Shown here one piece after another: positions 49,401 to 60,579 of a stretch of 64,000 bases of DNA. Under the pieces are notes generated by a model, which did no database searches, had not been told where the DNA came from, and saw nothing but the letters and a program-made list of their open reading frames with translations. The first letter of the stretch is position 1; each line of letters starts with the position of its first letter. Source of the stretch: Onchocerca lupi (taxonomy: Eukaryota; Nematoda; Chromadorea; Rhabditida; Onchocercidae); NCBI GenBank assembly GCA_028564675.1, contig JAOVVO010000038.1, positions 177,914-241,913 on the forward strand, in the 5' to 3' direction. A program made the translations under genes and the position numbers.

Positions 49401-51748
49401 ATCATCGCAATCGCCGCATGCTTATCGAAGTGGTGGAAGTTCTTCTGGATCGTTTTCATTTGCTACCAGTATGCCATACAATTTGCTTCCATCTAGTCAA
49501 AAGAAAGCTCAAATTATACCGAATGTCACATCCACTGCTGTATTAAGCGAGGTTGATGATGTCAAAATTTGTTCTTTATTTGATTTTTGGAATTATTTTT
49601 TTTCAAGTAACAGTTTTCAAATTTCTATTAAAACTTTGATCGTACTGCTGACTTTATTTCAGATTTGAATTCAATATCTCTTTATTCATCATTTGATTTC
49701 TACTGAATAATAGGAAGTGTGAAAATAATTTTATCCCATGCATCTTGTCACATATATCAACTTCAGTTAAATCTCGATTTGCGTTAATTTGGAAAGAGAC
49801 TGTTTTGCCTGAACAATGTAATTTATTTTAGAGTGTGAGTGCTGAACTTACGAGACTTTCTGATGGACGTTTTGAGAGACTTGCTGAACAACTGCATCAG
49901 ATTCATCCACTTCATCTAATCTTTCATGATCTGTCATGGTATCAGAAAAGACCGACGCTACTTTTATTTTGGTTTTTGAAGAAGTAAGTTCTGAAGCTAA
50001 TTTTGAACAATACAAAAAAGTTTGAAAGAAATTATATTTCAGTGATAGATGAACTTTCCATGTGTTATAGCTGCATCTAGCTAATTCGAGGTTTCTTTTT
50101 TCGACATTATCATCATCTTTGGTCATTATTAATAATAGCATTTTATTTCAGATTGCCGAACTTACGTCGTTTGACTCTCGATTCGATTCGAGGCGATCAA
50201 ATGATTGAGTTGCATAAAGTGTTTTGCGTAGATGGGATTGATGAATTGAATATTATTCAACCAGTAAAGATTTTAATATAATTTGCTCGAAAAATATTTA
50301 TTCGTTTAAATTATCTTTTTGTTGGTTAAATATCTGTGGAAAATGATGGTTTATCTTCAGCATTTTATAACTGATATAATCAAGACATAATCAAAATTCT
50401 AGGTATATAATGCATGCATTATTGTTAATGAAGGCCTTTTCGATTCATTTCTTCAAGTAAATAGTGCTATACGTCGAAGATTCCGTTTGCGCATCACTGG
50501 TAAAACTGACATTAAAGCCTCCGCCCTTTGTAATTTCATTCGTGTAAGTTGTTTTTCGTTTGGATTGTTATGAAGTCATTTTGGCGTCCAGTTAGTTTCA
50601 AATATTTTAATTAACGATTTTCACCTTATGAAGAAAATTATTCATCAGTTATATTGTTCAATTAAGATAATCAAATTAGGATCGCTACTAAAAAATGGCA
50701 ATTATTTGCACAAAGTTTGTGATACTTTCTGATCATAATTGTTTACTAATAGCTATAAATGTCTTAAAGTTGTTTTCTTGAGCATGTTCTTCCCTAACCT
50801 AAGCAACGTGGAAGTAATATTAAATATCATAATGATAACATTAGCAGTAATCCTTTTTCCTCACAGTTTTGAATAAGGCATTATGGTTGAAAACATATTT
50901 AAAAGCTGAAATTGAACTGGCAGTTTCTTTAGAAATGGCGGAACCATCGAGAAATCATACCATTTCACAGCATTCTCATTGATGAAGCATGCGTTTCCTC
51001 ATCGGAATTCGTTCATGCAACAAAGTGTCCCGGATGTAGCGATTGTGGTGGTGAAGTTAGTTTTTGGTTGCGTATTGTTTTTATTTGGTGGTATATTTAA
51101 GCTATTAATATTTTACAATGATTCTATAAGATTTAATTGTTTCAGGTTCTACGACATAAGTCCAACAACACCACCTGGAATACCAAGCAGCTTGTTTTCC
51201 GACATCGTAAATACAATGTTTGGATCAATTACAAATCTGAAAGCGGGTATCTTAATTCAACTAATGGGCATGTAGAGAAAAAGATATCATTTGATACTTG
51301 CATTACAGCATCAAAGAAAGAATGTTTTTCGTATTCCTAGAAATATTAATGCTTTACTGCTTCATAAAATTAAGAAAAATTGAAAAAAGTTGTCGTTGCG
51401 ATTTTTTTTGAAAGCTTTTTAATATGGAAAACCATTAACCTACCTGCTTTTATATAATAATTGAGATATAATTTGCAAAAGCCTAATTTTTATATAGAAT
51501 GACTTATTTATAGATATCTCGTATTCACCTATTACAATCCCAAAGACAGTAATCATTTTATGGTGAAAACAGTGGAACCCGAAAGCACTGTTGTTTCGTT
51601 CTATTCGTCAACACCATTAGGTATAGAAAAACCGGAAGAAAGTGATATAGCTGATCGTACTTGGTCATTATTCAAGAAACCAACAGCTGCTGCAGATGAA
51701 CTGACAGTGTTACAACGAATCTTCGCTCTTATTAGAAGCAGTGCTTAA
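46459..51748 (+). CDS. F-box domain protein
   Basis: Exons are 46459-46547, 47289-47426, 47629-47800, 48896-49030, 49381-49551, 49832-49983, 50152-50263, 50403-50543, 50933-51055, 51146-51246 and 51514-51748. All junctions keep phase, giving about 522 residues. The F-box spans about residues 17-55 (DDIPVEVLLMIFKRCEPLAC, then FRARLVCRRWRMVIDK), with the Leu-Pro-like start and the conserved Trp. F-box proteins bind SKP1 and bring substrates to SCF ubiquitin ligases. After a Ser-rich middle (about residues 180-235), a region with LRR-like strings (LPNLRRLTLDSI, IDELNIIQP) probably recognises substrate. Start choice: acceptor TTCAATTACAG at 46398 may be an SL trans-splice site, and the first ATG after it is 46459. 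An in-frame upstream exon at 46239-46349 is possible. An AATAAA lies at 52089. Confidence 0.85.
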
Positions 51749-52088
51749 GAAAACGAGATTTTCGTTATTTCCGCCTCATTTATTCACTATTCTTTCTCTT
51801 ATATATAAACATTTACAGATGGTATTCCATTTATAAGAGTATTATTTATTATTTCAAAATGTTTCTGACAAAATGCTCATTTTTGTATTTTACTCAATTT
51901 TTAACGTAACTTCAATGCATAAGCTGAATATTTGCTGTGCGAATAAGGCTTAGTTTGTTATTTTGAAAAACATAACGTTTGCAGCGTATTTATTTTTGAT
52001 AGGAACGTTTGAAACAAACGATATGATTAGCTAGTAATGCTGTAAATTCTGTCAGAATTTTCACATCTGGTGGTTGGGTAATATGTCC

Positions 52089-52094
52089 AATAAA
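52089..52094 (+). terminator. AATAAA polyadenylation signal
   Basis: First canonical AATAAA on the plus strand after the F-box stop codon (341 bases downstream). A second lies near 52180. Either could end the F-box transcript. Confidence 0.4.
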
Positions 52095-55000
52095 TTGATC
52101 GGACAATTTTGATTAATTGAATTTAGTTGATAAAGTCTTCAGGAATTTCTATTCCGAATGACTATATGGTCTAAAATCAATCAATAAAGAAGTAAAAATA
52201 ACTGCGCTATTTAATTTTCTCTTTTGATGTTCTTGTTTGTGAATAGAAATATTTACAATTTCATTTTTTCTTTTTTTTTTTTTATTTCTTACTGATTCTA
52301 TAATTGGTGATTTAATTTAATTCAGATTTGCTTCTCTGGGACTGCCTAGCTGCAACATGTCTTCCGAGCTTAGTGAACTTTTCTCTACCCTTCTCCTTCC
52401 ATAGTTTTTTAGTATCATTTTTTTGTTTTTTTTTTTTTAATTTTATCTCTTCCGGACTATCCTGCTTGAAAGATATACTGTCTTTTTCTTTTTTTAGATA
52501 TCATATATGATGTTTATTTATAATATACTATTTATAAGCACGTGTTGTACATATCTATGTGTTATTTATCATATTTTAAAATTTGTTTGCATATGTGTAC
52601 ATACTATGTGTTTTTGCTGGAAGCTGATCATATTGATGTGAATGAGCACCGTCTATTTGATGATTATTGCTATTTCCGACAGCATTTATTTTTCCTTATC
52701 TTTTCAAGTTCGAATTTATTCTTGAATTTGATTCCTAACGGTCAGCTTTTTTTGCATCTTGTAGTAAATTTTATTTTGTACAGAAATATGCAGTCTTGCA
52801 ATTCCTTTTCCTGCTACTCTTTGAAAATTCTTTTCCACTATCCCGTAGGTGCTCAATATTGAAGCTCTCTCGCCTTATTTGTTTATCTGTTTTCATTCTA
52901 CTGTCTTCTCTCTTATTTCTCTGCAAGAGTAACATTTTGAAATAATCATTGAGCGAAATAAGAATGAGAACGCAAATGGCATATACTGTTTCAATTTTGG
53001 AATGACTGCGAAATTTTATGGAAAGTAATTTTGGAGCATATTTCTGCGTCGCAAACTTTTGAGTCTTATTCGGGGAATTGATCTTGAATGTAATATATTA
53101 AACTACTCAGATCTTCATCAGACTCAAGATATTTCAAAATATTTCCTTTTGCTCAAAATTTTCAGGCTGTAATATTGCGCTCCTTTGAAATATTTTTTTC
53201 AATTCCTTCTCTTTTCCTTTGTGAAATTACTTTAACATCTCATTTTCGACATCTCTTTTGGTTCCTTTCTTTTTTTTTCTTTTTTGATTTTATACACTAT
53301 TCTGTAATCGGAACTTTAGCACTGGTCCGAAATTTATATGCTTGTAAGCGAATTATATTAATTCACAGATTTTGTCCACTTAGGCCAAATAATTTACCTA
53401 TTAGAATCCTAATTCTGGTATAGCAGTCGCATACATTCCATTCCTTCTGGCAGTTAAATTTGTTTTGTACTGATTTTAGTCCAAAAATCTTCAACAAATA
53501 TTAGTTCTCCAGTTATTCACGCACTGTCTCGTCAATTGTCATGCTTCTTTTTCCGTGAACTGCATATTCCATATAGCACAAATCGAGAATTTTTTCCACT
53601 AACCTGTGCACCTGTTATGATTCCGATTCATATTTACACAAAGATCACGATTACTCATCATTTCGTTAATCACCGCTCCATGTATTTGTACATTAGAACA
53701 CAGATCTGTTCCAGATATATTCATGAAAATTCTTATCATCATAAGAAATATCTTGTTGAAGGATTGAAATTTCGTCTTGAGTGGTGAATTTTTATATCTT
53801 TTTCGAACCTTATGTATGCGGTTAGGACTACAATAAAAATTGCTGGTGCATATCATGCAACTATTGGGAGGTATTACTAATGGTATCAGTTGATTGATTT
53901 ATTAGATCTGTTAATATTAATTTTAAAGTTGGACATATTACTTATTTTCCGTGATGAAATATGTAAAATTTCATCTTGGCATGTTTTATGCCCATCTTGA
54001 ATGTATCAGTGCATGCCCGCCTTTCTTGTGGTTGGCCTAATTCTGAGAATAATTCCAAATAGAATTTCCATTGAACTCCATTTGTGTACATAAAATGCTT
54101 GATTTGAAGTCATTGATTTTGTCTTATATTAATTACTTGATGTTGGCTGCATATGTCATTTCGTTGATGTATTGCTTTTATCATTTAAAGTTTCCTAAAC
54201 TATTTGGAAATTTCGTTATAATCATTTGTGCATATTTATTCAGCAACAAAGGAAATCAATCCATTTCCAGTCGTTTATCTTTCCTAATTTTGTTATTTCA
54301 AAATTTGTTTATTTGAAATCCTGCCGAATCCGAATATTCCCGTCTATTTTCCCTTCCTTCTATCAACTTGTTTCTTGTTTCAAATGAAGTTTTCACCTTT
54401 GCATTACGTTGGCTGCTTAGATTTATGGAAATTTCTGTTTATGTGAATTCTTTCATCTATTCTTTAATCATTAATGACGAAAGCTTGCTCTCTATGGTGT
54501 ATAATTTTTTTTTTTTCTGAAGTAAAGTCAAAAACGAAATAATCGAGGTTTTTTGTTTTTTACATTTCGCATAATAATGACAGTTCGTTCCACTGGTAAG
54601 AAATAGATTTATCGATGGATGCATTCTAAGATTATTCGCCTTTCGGATGAGAATAGACTTCAACAAATATTTTATGAATTATTATTAGTGTTGATTTTCA
54701 TTTATTAGATAATTAATATAAGATATATTAAACGTGGCTTCATTCAATTCAATTCCGCTTGGTCAGTCTTCAATTTTTCGCAAAAGCGAAAAATGTGATT
54801 TCATAAATACAGCTTCTGAATTTTCGGAAATATATTTTTTAATTTTCGAGACAACTTTGAAATTTTCAAAGTTCACCATACCATTTGCTCTTTTAACTTC
54901 TGTGTTTTTCAGAATCTGTTGGCCAGATGACCAAGAATTTTATAAATTATTAGAGTGAGATACAAATGCATTATATCGCAAATGTCAGCATATTTCGTTA

Positions 55001-57488
55001 TTGTCTTGATTTCCTTCCTGGATTATATAATTGTCAACTCAATTTCGAAATTAAGAAATTCCGGATTCAGCAATATCATTGGTGGTTTCTCCATTTTTCC
55101 AGCATAACATCATTTGACATTTGGATCTTTTAGACAATAAACTCGTGATGAACTGAATGTTAGGGAAGTTTTCCGGAGTTCTGAACAATCTTTCTGGATT
55201 ATGTCAAAGAGAGGAATGTTTTCGAGATGACTATTTCAATTTATTTGGGATATTTTTTTTAATTTTGAGAATCATTTTTCATCTTAAAATTTTTTTAAAG
55301 TGCTCTCGCTATTAATCATTTCTCTTTTTCTCTCTGTCGAATCACTATGTGGCAGTATTTTGAAATTTTTTATTTCTTTCAAAGAATATATAATAATTGA
55401 AATCTTGGCATTAAAATGGATATTTATCATTGTCGAGAGGAAGAAATAAATGCATAAAATAAGAAGACGATTAGCGCAGAATTGTGGAATGCTACATGTC
55501 CGGAAATAATGATTCCCGAGACGTATGTTTAAAGGATCGTAGTCCAATATATAATTTATGTCTGCAAAATAGTGATGAGCAAAACCAATAGAAAGTAGTA
55601 ATTAAATTCCATTTTAATAATTATTTTTTGCCTTTTAGTTGTACCGCGAACATTTGCGTATAACTAGTAGTATTTCTTTTTTATATTTTGAATATAATCT
55701 TTACATAATAATAAAATTGTATCGTTGTTTCTTTCTTTACGTAATTTTAAAGGATCTTATACTTCTTTAATTGAAACAAAGGCTTTTATGGTGAGTGAAT
55801 TCAATCTACGATAATATCAGAAGTCAAAAAAATAAAGATAAAAAATTTTTATTTATTCGATATAATAGGTCATATTTTAGTCAAATAATTGCTTCCAGTC
55901 ATTTCCATTTTCGGCTTATCTCATCAGATAAACCGGTATTTATCAGCTTATAACCGTTTAAATTCGGCTCAATTCAGGGATTGGTGCGAATGATGAGGAA
56001 AGCAATAATTTATGGCTTAATACTCAAGCTTACTGTAACTGAATATTTCAGTCCAAAGTTGTAATTCTTTTAATTCAAAAGAATGAAATCTTTTATGCGA
56101 AATAACAAATAATGTTATTTGCTACGACTAGCGTTTTGCTTTCGAAATTTTAAATAAAAAAGATTAAATTTTTTTGTGATTTTTGGTTCAAATTTTTGCA
56201 TTGCATTATACAGAATGTCGTGATATTAATAGATTTTGTTTTGTTTAATTCCAAAATTTAATCCTTTAAATTTGCAGACTATTTCAGTAAAATTAAGAAA
56301 AATTATTTTATATGCAAAATATAGCGATATAAATTTGATATGTAATGTGATGTGTCAAGTTTGTTTTGCATCAATATCTTCGGAATTTCCGATTACAAAC
56401 ATTTCACATGTTTGAAAATGATTGCTTGATATGGTTAAGGATGGGGATATCTTTCATCATTATATCCCGTTGTAAATGAAGTATTTATCAGTTTCTAGAA
56501 AGTTACTTTACAGTATTATTCTTATCGAGAATGGCATTGATCGACTTTCATTTCGGAAAATTCTTATTAAAGAGAAAACACAGATACCATTACACCAGCA
56601 TACAAACCGATGCATCTGATAAAAGTAATATTATATATATGATCAAAAATGGTAATTCATACAGAAATTAATTTATCGAAAAAGATTGGAGTGGCATGTT
56701 TAAGATAATCAAAGTTTTGCAGATTTTTAGATGAGTTTTATAACAAAAATTTTCCTGTACAACTAATATAAATCTAAAAAGAATAACTTGTCATAGATTT
56801 AGTGAACTTACTATTCAGTCCATCACTACAATGATTCAGATTCACCCACTGACCAGAAATTGATTCTACGGCAGAGCTAACCTCAATATTTTGTAACTGT
56901 CCATTTCATTTTCTTTATACATATTTCATCCTGAAATGTTGAAATGCTCCATAATCTTCTTCATAAATGAAATATTTCCGAAAAAAAGTGATACTGAGTT
57001 AAATAATTAGAAAGTGATTGAATAATCCATATAAAGCTTAATTAAGGCTCGAAAAAATGGATTAATTGAAGAACGAATGCATGACACGAAAGAATTAAAA
57101 AAATGACTGGAATAATTTCTCTTAAAAAATAATCTTATTATAATGTGCCTAGTACAACTTTCACAGCAATACCCATGACATTCTCTTGAAAAAAATCAAA
57201 TCTATTTTTGAAATTCAAAGATCATCTTTGGATCTGTTCGAACAAATCAACTATGTCATGAACTTTTAATCGTACCATTGATTTATCGCACATTAAGCAG
57301 TTCTTTCTTCAGATCCACAATCTGCAGCTCAGATCCGTTCAAGATTTATATTTTATTGAATGTCATCAGCAAAGCTTTTTTTTAGCCACAAACATTTATG
57401 ATTATGAAGTAAAACTTCGAATGCATCTTGATACAGAAATGTAACTGTTTTCGAATTAAACTAATAATAAATCAAAATTAAGTTTGTA
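52095..57488. other. T-rich intergenic region, no supported gene
   Basis: Strand-biased T-rich DNA gives many long plus-strand frames (for example 52542-52862, 53536-53787, 54071-54316) dominated by Phe, Leu, Ile, Ser and Tyr. I regard these as by-products of composition. They lack consistent exon boundaries, GC rise or recognisable motifs. A minus-strand frame at 55284-55547 is coding-like in places but has no ATG or acceptor. Confidence 0.45.
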
Positions 57489-57550
57489 GGTTTGCCTAGT
57501 TTCTCGGTTTTCGGTCGAAAGACCTCCAAAACCGAGAAAATGAGCAAACC
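57489..57550. ncRNA. 62-nt hairpin with GAAA loop, possible pre-miRNA
   Basis: Three paired blocks form one stem: GGTTTGC/GCAAACC at the base, TTTCTCGGTTTT/AAAACCGAGAAA in the middle and GGTC/GACC closing a GAAA tetraloop. The length, two small internal loops and near-complete pairing fit an animal pre-miRNA. It lies alone in intergenic DNA 0.9 kb upstream of the kinase gene, and either strand could be transcribed. A short palindromic transposon remnant is the alternative. Confidence 0.4.
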
Positions 57551-57970
57551 CATCAAAATTAGCGATATTCATCATAAGCTTATTTCTAATAAAGTAACGA
57601 AGATTTTATTTCTTTCGCACTAAGTAGATTAAAACTTGCAATGATTCGGCCGAATATTGCTTCTAATAATATTAATAATTCTATTCATGTAATCTGAAAT
57701 TACCGCATCGGTATGATTAATAAACTTTCCAACTGATTAAGCTAACAATGACATCCTGATTTGAGGAACTAATCGATAGATCCATTTTTCAAAATTGTGT
57801 CACGCTGTTAGAAAATGGAAATTATTCATTAATTCTAACAATGGATGTAGCTAATTTTTTCTAAATTCTTTGAAACATCTTTGAATCTATCAAATATAAT
57901 TTGTATCTATCAAATATATAACGATATCCCTAATTTGGCAAGCTAATTAATCAATGGGAAATTGGAATAC

Positions 57971-58059
57971 ACTCAGTGATTTAGACATTTCATTTGATGA
58001 AAATAAAAATTCAAAATGAAAATCCATTTTCACCAAATGAAAAGTTTAAATCACTGAGT
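57971..58059. repeat. 34/35-bp inverted repeat with 20-nt loop
   Basis: Left arm 57971-58004 and right arm 58025-58059 begin and end with ACTCAGTGATTTA/TAAATCACTGAGT and match along most of their length (roughly 85%). Candidate MITE or long hairpin RNA. It lies about 350 bases before the kinase start codon. Confidence 0.65.
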
Positions 58060-58411
58060 TATTTCATTTTAATTAAATATGCATATGAAGGGAAAAATTA
58101 ATTAAGTAAAAGTTTGCAACTTGATGGAATGACTGACTTTGTCTGCAAATATTTAAAATTTTAATTTCCAATTTTGATCAAAATTTATGCTAAAAAAAAA
58201 TTGAAATGACTTGCAAAGATTTCTCGTAATTTATTAACAATGCAAAGAGAGTTGCTAATTTTCTGCATTATTGAATGGAAATATTTAAATTAAAATACAA
58301 TGCAAATTTCGGCCCAGAAAAGAGATTATAAAAGTGGTTGAAGATGAAAGAAAGAATCATTTTAAGATTACATAAGAAAGGTGCAAGCAGGCTGTAACTC
58401 GGGAATTGGAA

Positions 58412-60224
58412 ATGGCACAACAACTGGTACAGCTTAACCCTGGTGATCAGGTTGATCGTTGGCATATAGACAAGAAACTTGGTGAGGGTGGCTTTGGAGC
58501 TGTTTATTTGGTATGCATTTAAATCGTTACAGGTCGATCTAAAAAAAAAAATTGAATTTTCAAGAAATATTTTTACAAATATCTGGAAAAAAATTGTCTT
58601 AAAATTTATCTAAGAACTTTCCTATTACAGGTATCAGATCCAACCGGAAAGTATGCACTAAAAGTTGAAGGTGTCAACGAACAAATTCAGGCATTTCTTC
58701 GGAATTGTTATTGTGTTACGATAAATATTAAACTTAAAATGTCTTTTAGGTCTGACTTAAATTATGACTTTGGCCAAAAAGACATTTTTCAGGTACTCAA
58801 AATGGAAGTATATGTCCTTACTGAACTGAATAAACGTAACAATCGACATTTTTGTAAAATTGAAGACAAAGGACGTTTCGGATCATTTAATTATGTCGTT
58901 ATGACTTTGGTCGGCAAAAGTTTGCAGGTGGTGCCTCATGCAAAATAGCAAAATTGAAAGAAAAGTAGAAATTAAATTAATACGACTGAATGACTGAACC
59001 TTGGGAATTCTATGTTTTAAAAATCAGATTGTAGAATTTGAAAAACGGAAATTTCAAAAGTTTAGGATCTTCGCAAAGCAAATCCTGCACAACATTTTTC
59101 AATGGGTACGGCACTTGGAGCAGGGATTCAAGCACTAGAAGCACTGGAAGATCTTCATGCAATTGGTTATCTTCACAGGTTGAACAATAAGTCATTTCCT
59201 GTCTGGAACTTCGAGGGCAAATATTGCCTTTGAGTATTTGATTCAAAAAACAAAAAAATTTTCTTTAAATATAGTCTTAATAATTTTTTTCATTTTTGAC
59301 TAAAAAAAGAAGTTACTTTTATTTTTAATATATTTTTGCTTTGATACCGATATAATTCTTCTTGATAAATTCCCTTAATTACATCGGAAAACTGCTCAGA
59401 TCTGAATTATCATATAATTAAAACATATTTCAAGAGATGTAAAACCCGGAAACTATACAATTGGTCGCCCAGAATTGAATGAATTGCGAAAAGTTTATGT
59501 ACTCGATTTCGGAATGTGCCGAAAATATACGAGTGCTCAGGTACTCAGTACTTCCAAGAATATCGCCATGCTATGATGGATGTTGCCATTTTACGATAAA
59601 TTTGCTTGCTCAATCAAACAAGAAGATCATTATTCTTACCTTAAAAGAATCAAATTCGTGGCATTTTGCAGAATATTATTCGTAAACCGAGAGCGGCAGC
59701 TGGTTTCCGTGGTACAGTACGTTATGCACCTATATCCTGTCATCTTCAACGTGAGCTGTGCCGTAAGGATGATGTTGAAACATGGATTTATATGCAAGTC
59801 GAAATTACTACTGGGAATTTGCCGTGGAAGAATATCGCTGATATGAATCAAGTTTGCTTCAGATTTATTTTTTATTGTTCTCAGAACAGAAACCAATCAT
59901 CTTGAGCAGCAGAAGGCAACATTTCTTGCATAAAGCCTGATTACAAATGGAGAGAGCATTGCTACAACATTTATTTATTTATTGAACTAATTATTTCAGG
60001 TTGGCGAATACAAGAAACGATGTCGTTTTGAGCCGGCACTAAGCGAGCTAATGGGTGGTTGCGCTCCGGAACTAAGACAAATTCTGCAAATCGTTGATGC
60101 ACTGAAATATTACGACCAACCACCATATCAGCAAATTTATCAGCTAATGCGGCAATCCTTCCAAAGTACGGGCACCCAGGAATTTCCATATGATTGGGAA
60201 AAACCTGGTGGCGGTGTTTTTTGA
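58412..60224 (+). CDS. CK1-group serine/threonine kinase, TTBK-like
   Basis: Exons are 58412-58510, 58631-58690, 58793-58927, 59066-59178, 59435-59540, 59672-59851 and 60000-60224, giving 305 residues, about one kinase domain with little flanking sequence. Visible motifs are the Gly loop GEGGFGAVY (24-32), catalytic Lys in YALKVEG (K44), HRDVKPGN (135-142), DFG (160-162), GTVRYAPISCHL in the activation/P+1 region, and RKDDVETWIYMQVE. The last two are diagnostic of the CK1/tau-tubulin-kinase-like group expanded in nematodes. All catalytic residues are present, so it is predicted active; it should phosphorylate Ser/Thr. Many worm relatives are germline- or sperm-expressed (family knowledge, not seen here). 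FGMC replaces the usual FGMA after DFG. Exon 2 ends at a GC donor. The exon 5 acceptor is CAAG. Confidence 0.88.
58691..58792 (+). other. Probable GC-AG intron (intron 2 of the kinase)
   Basis: Splicing ATTCAG|GCATTT to TTTTTCAG|GTACTC joins NEQIQ to VLKMEV, the expected uninterrupted run between the catalytic Lys and helix C in this kinase group. The nearest GT donor in the same phase (TGT|GTTACG, 58715) would insert eight residues (AFLRNCYC) in a conserved place. GC-AG is therefore preferred. Confidence 0.55.
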
Positions 60225-60312
60225 ACAAGGCATATCAATAGATGATGATAATCACGTGTCGTAAATACAGGTGGAAAAATCCTTCTAATCTTTAATTTAT
60301 TGGAAAGGTATC

Positions 60313-60561
60313 TTATAAAGCTACTTCTTGCCACTTGCGAATGATGAACTCCCATAATTCTATTATGCTAATTTGTAAAACAGTAATTTGACAGAGTGAT
60401 AAAAAGACTAACAATGTCGCGTAAAACACTGAACCTCTTTTCAAATAAGAAATTACTAGCCAAACGAGAGACCTTCCTGTTTTTATTTTCGGAATCATGG
60501 TTCCACATTCTGAAGACATTTGAGGACGTTGATAACATTCGAAATGATTAGGACGTTTCAT
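60313..60561 (-). CDS. 82-residue open frame with one hydrophobic segment
   Basis: Minus-strand ATG at 60561 (MKRPNHFECYQRPQMSSECG), then KIKTGRSLVWLVISYLKRG, a hydrophobic stretch (about residues 50-70: SVFYATLLVFLSLCQITVLQ) and an amphipathic end before TAA. It faces the 3' end of the kinase gene. A single-pass membrane protein is possible, but no partner exon or family is known and it may be the antisense of the kinase 3' UTR. Confidence 0.25.
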   Translation of the reverse strand: MKRPNHFECYQRPQMSSECGTMIPKIKTGRSLVWLVISYLKRGSVFYATLLVFLSLCQITVLQISIIELWEFIIRKWQEVAL

Positions 60562-60579
60562 GGAATTGAAAAGATACAA

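Noticed and set aside
52320..54320. Many long plus-strand open frames rich in Phe, Leu, Ser, Tyr
   Set aside because: They track T-rich composition, lack consistent splice borders and motifs, and overlap frames on both strands. Treated as composition artefacts.
58268..58465. Minus-strand frame over the kinase first exon
   Set aside because: Shadow of a well-supported plus-strand exon. The same holds for minus frames at 59010-59246, 59636-59896, 59971-60228 and 60140-60355.
58739..58792. ATG frame reading into kinase exon 3 as an alternative start
   Set aside because: It reads through intron 2 and would drop the Gly loop and catalytic Lys; splicing of the upstream exons is better supported.
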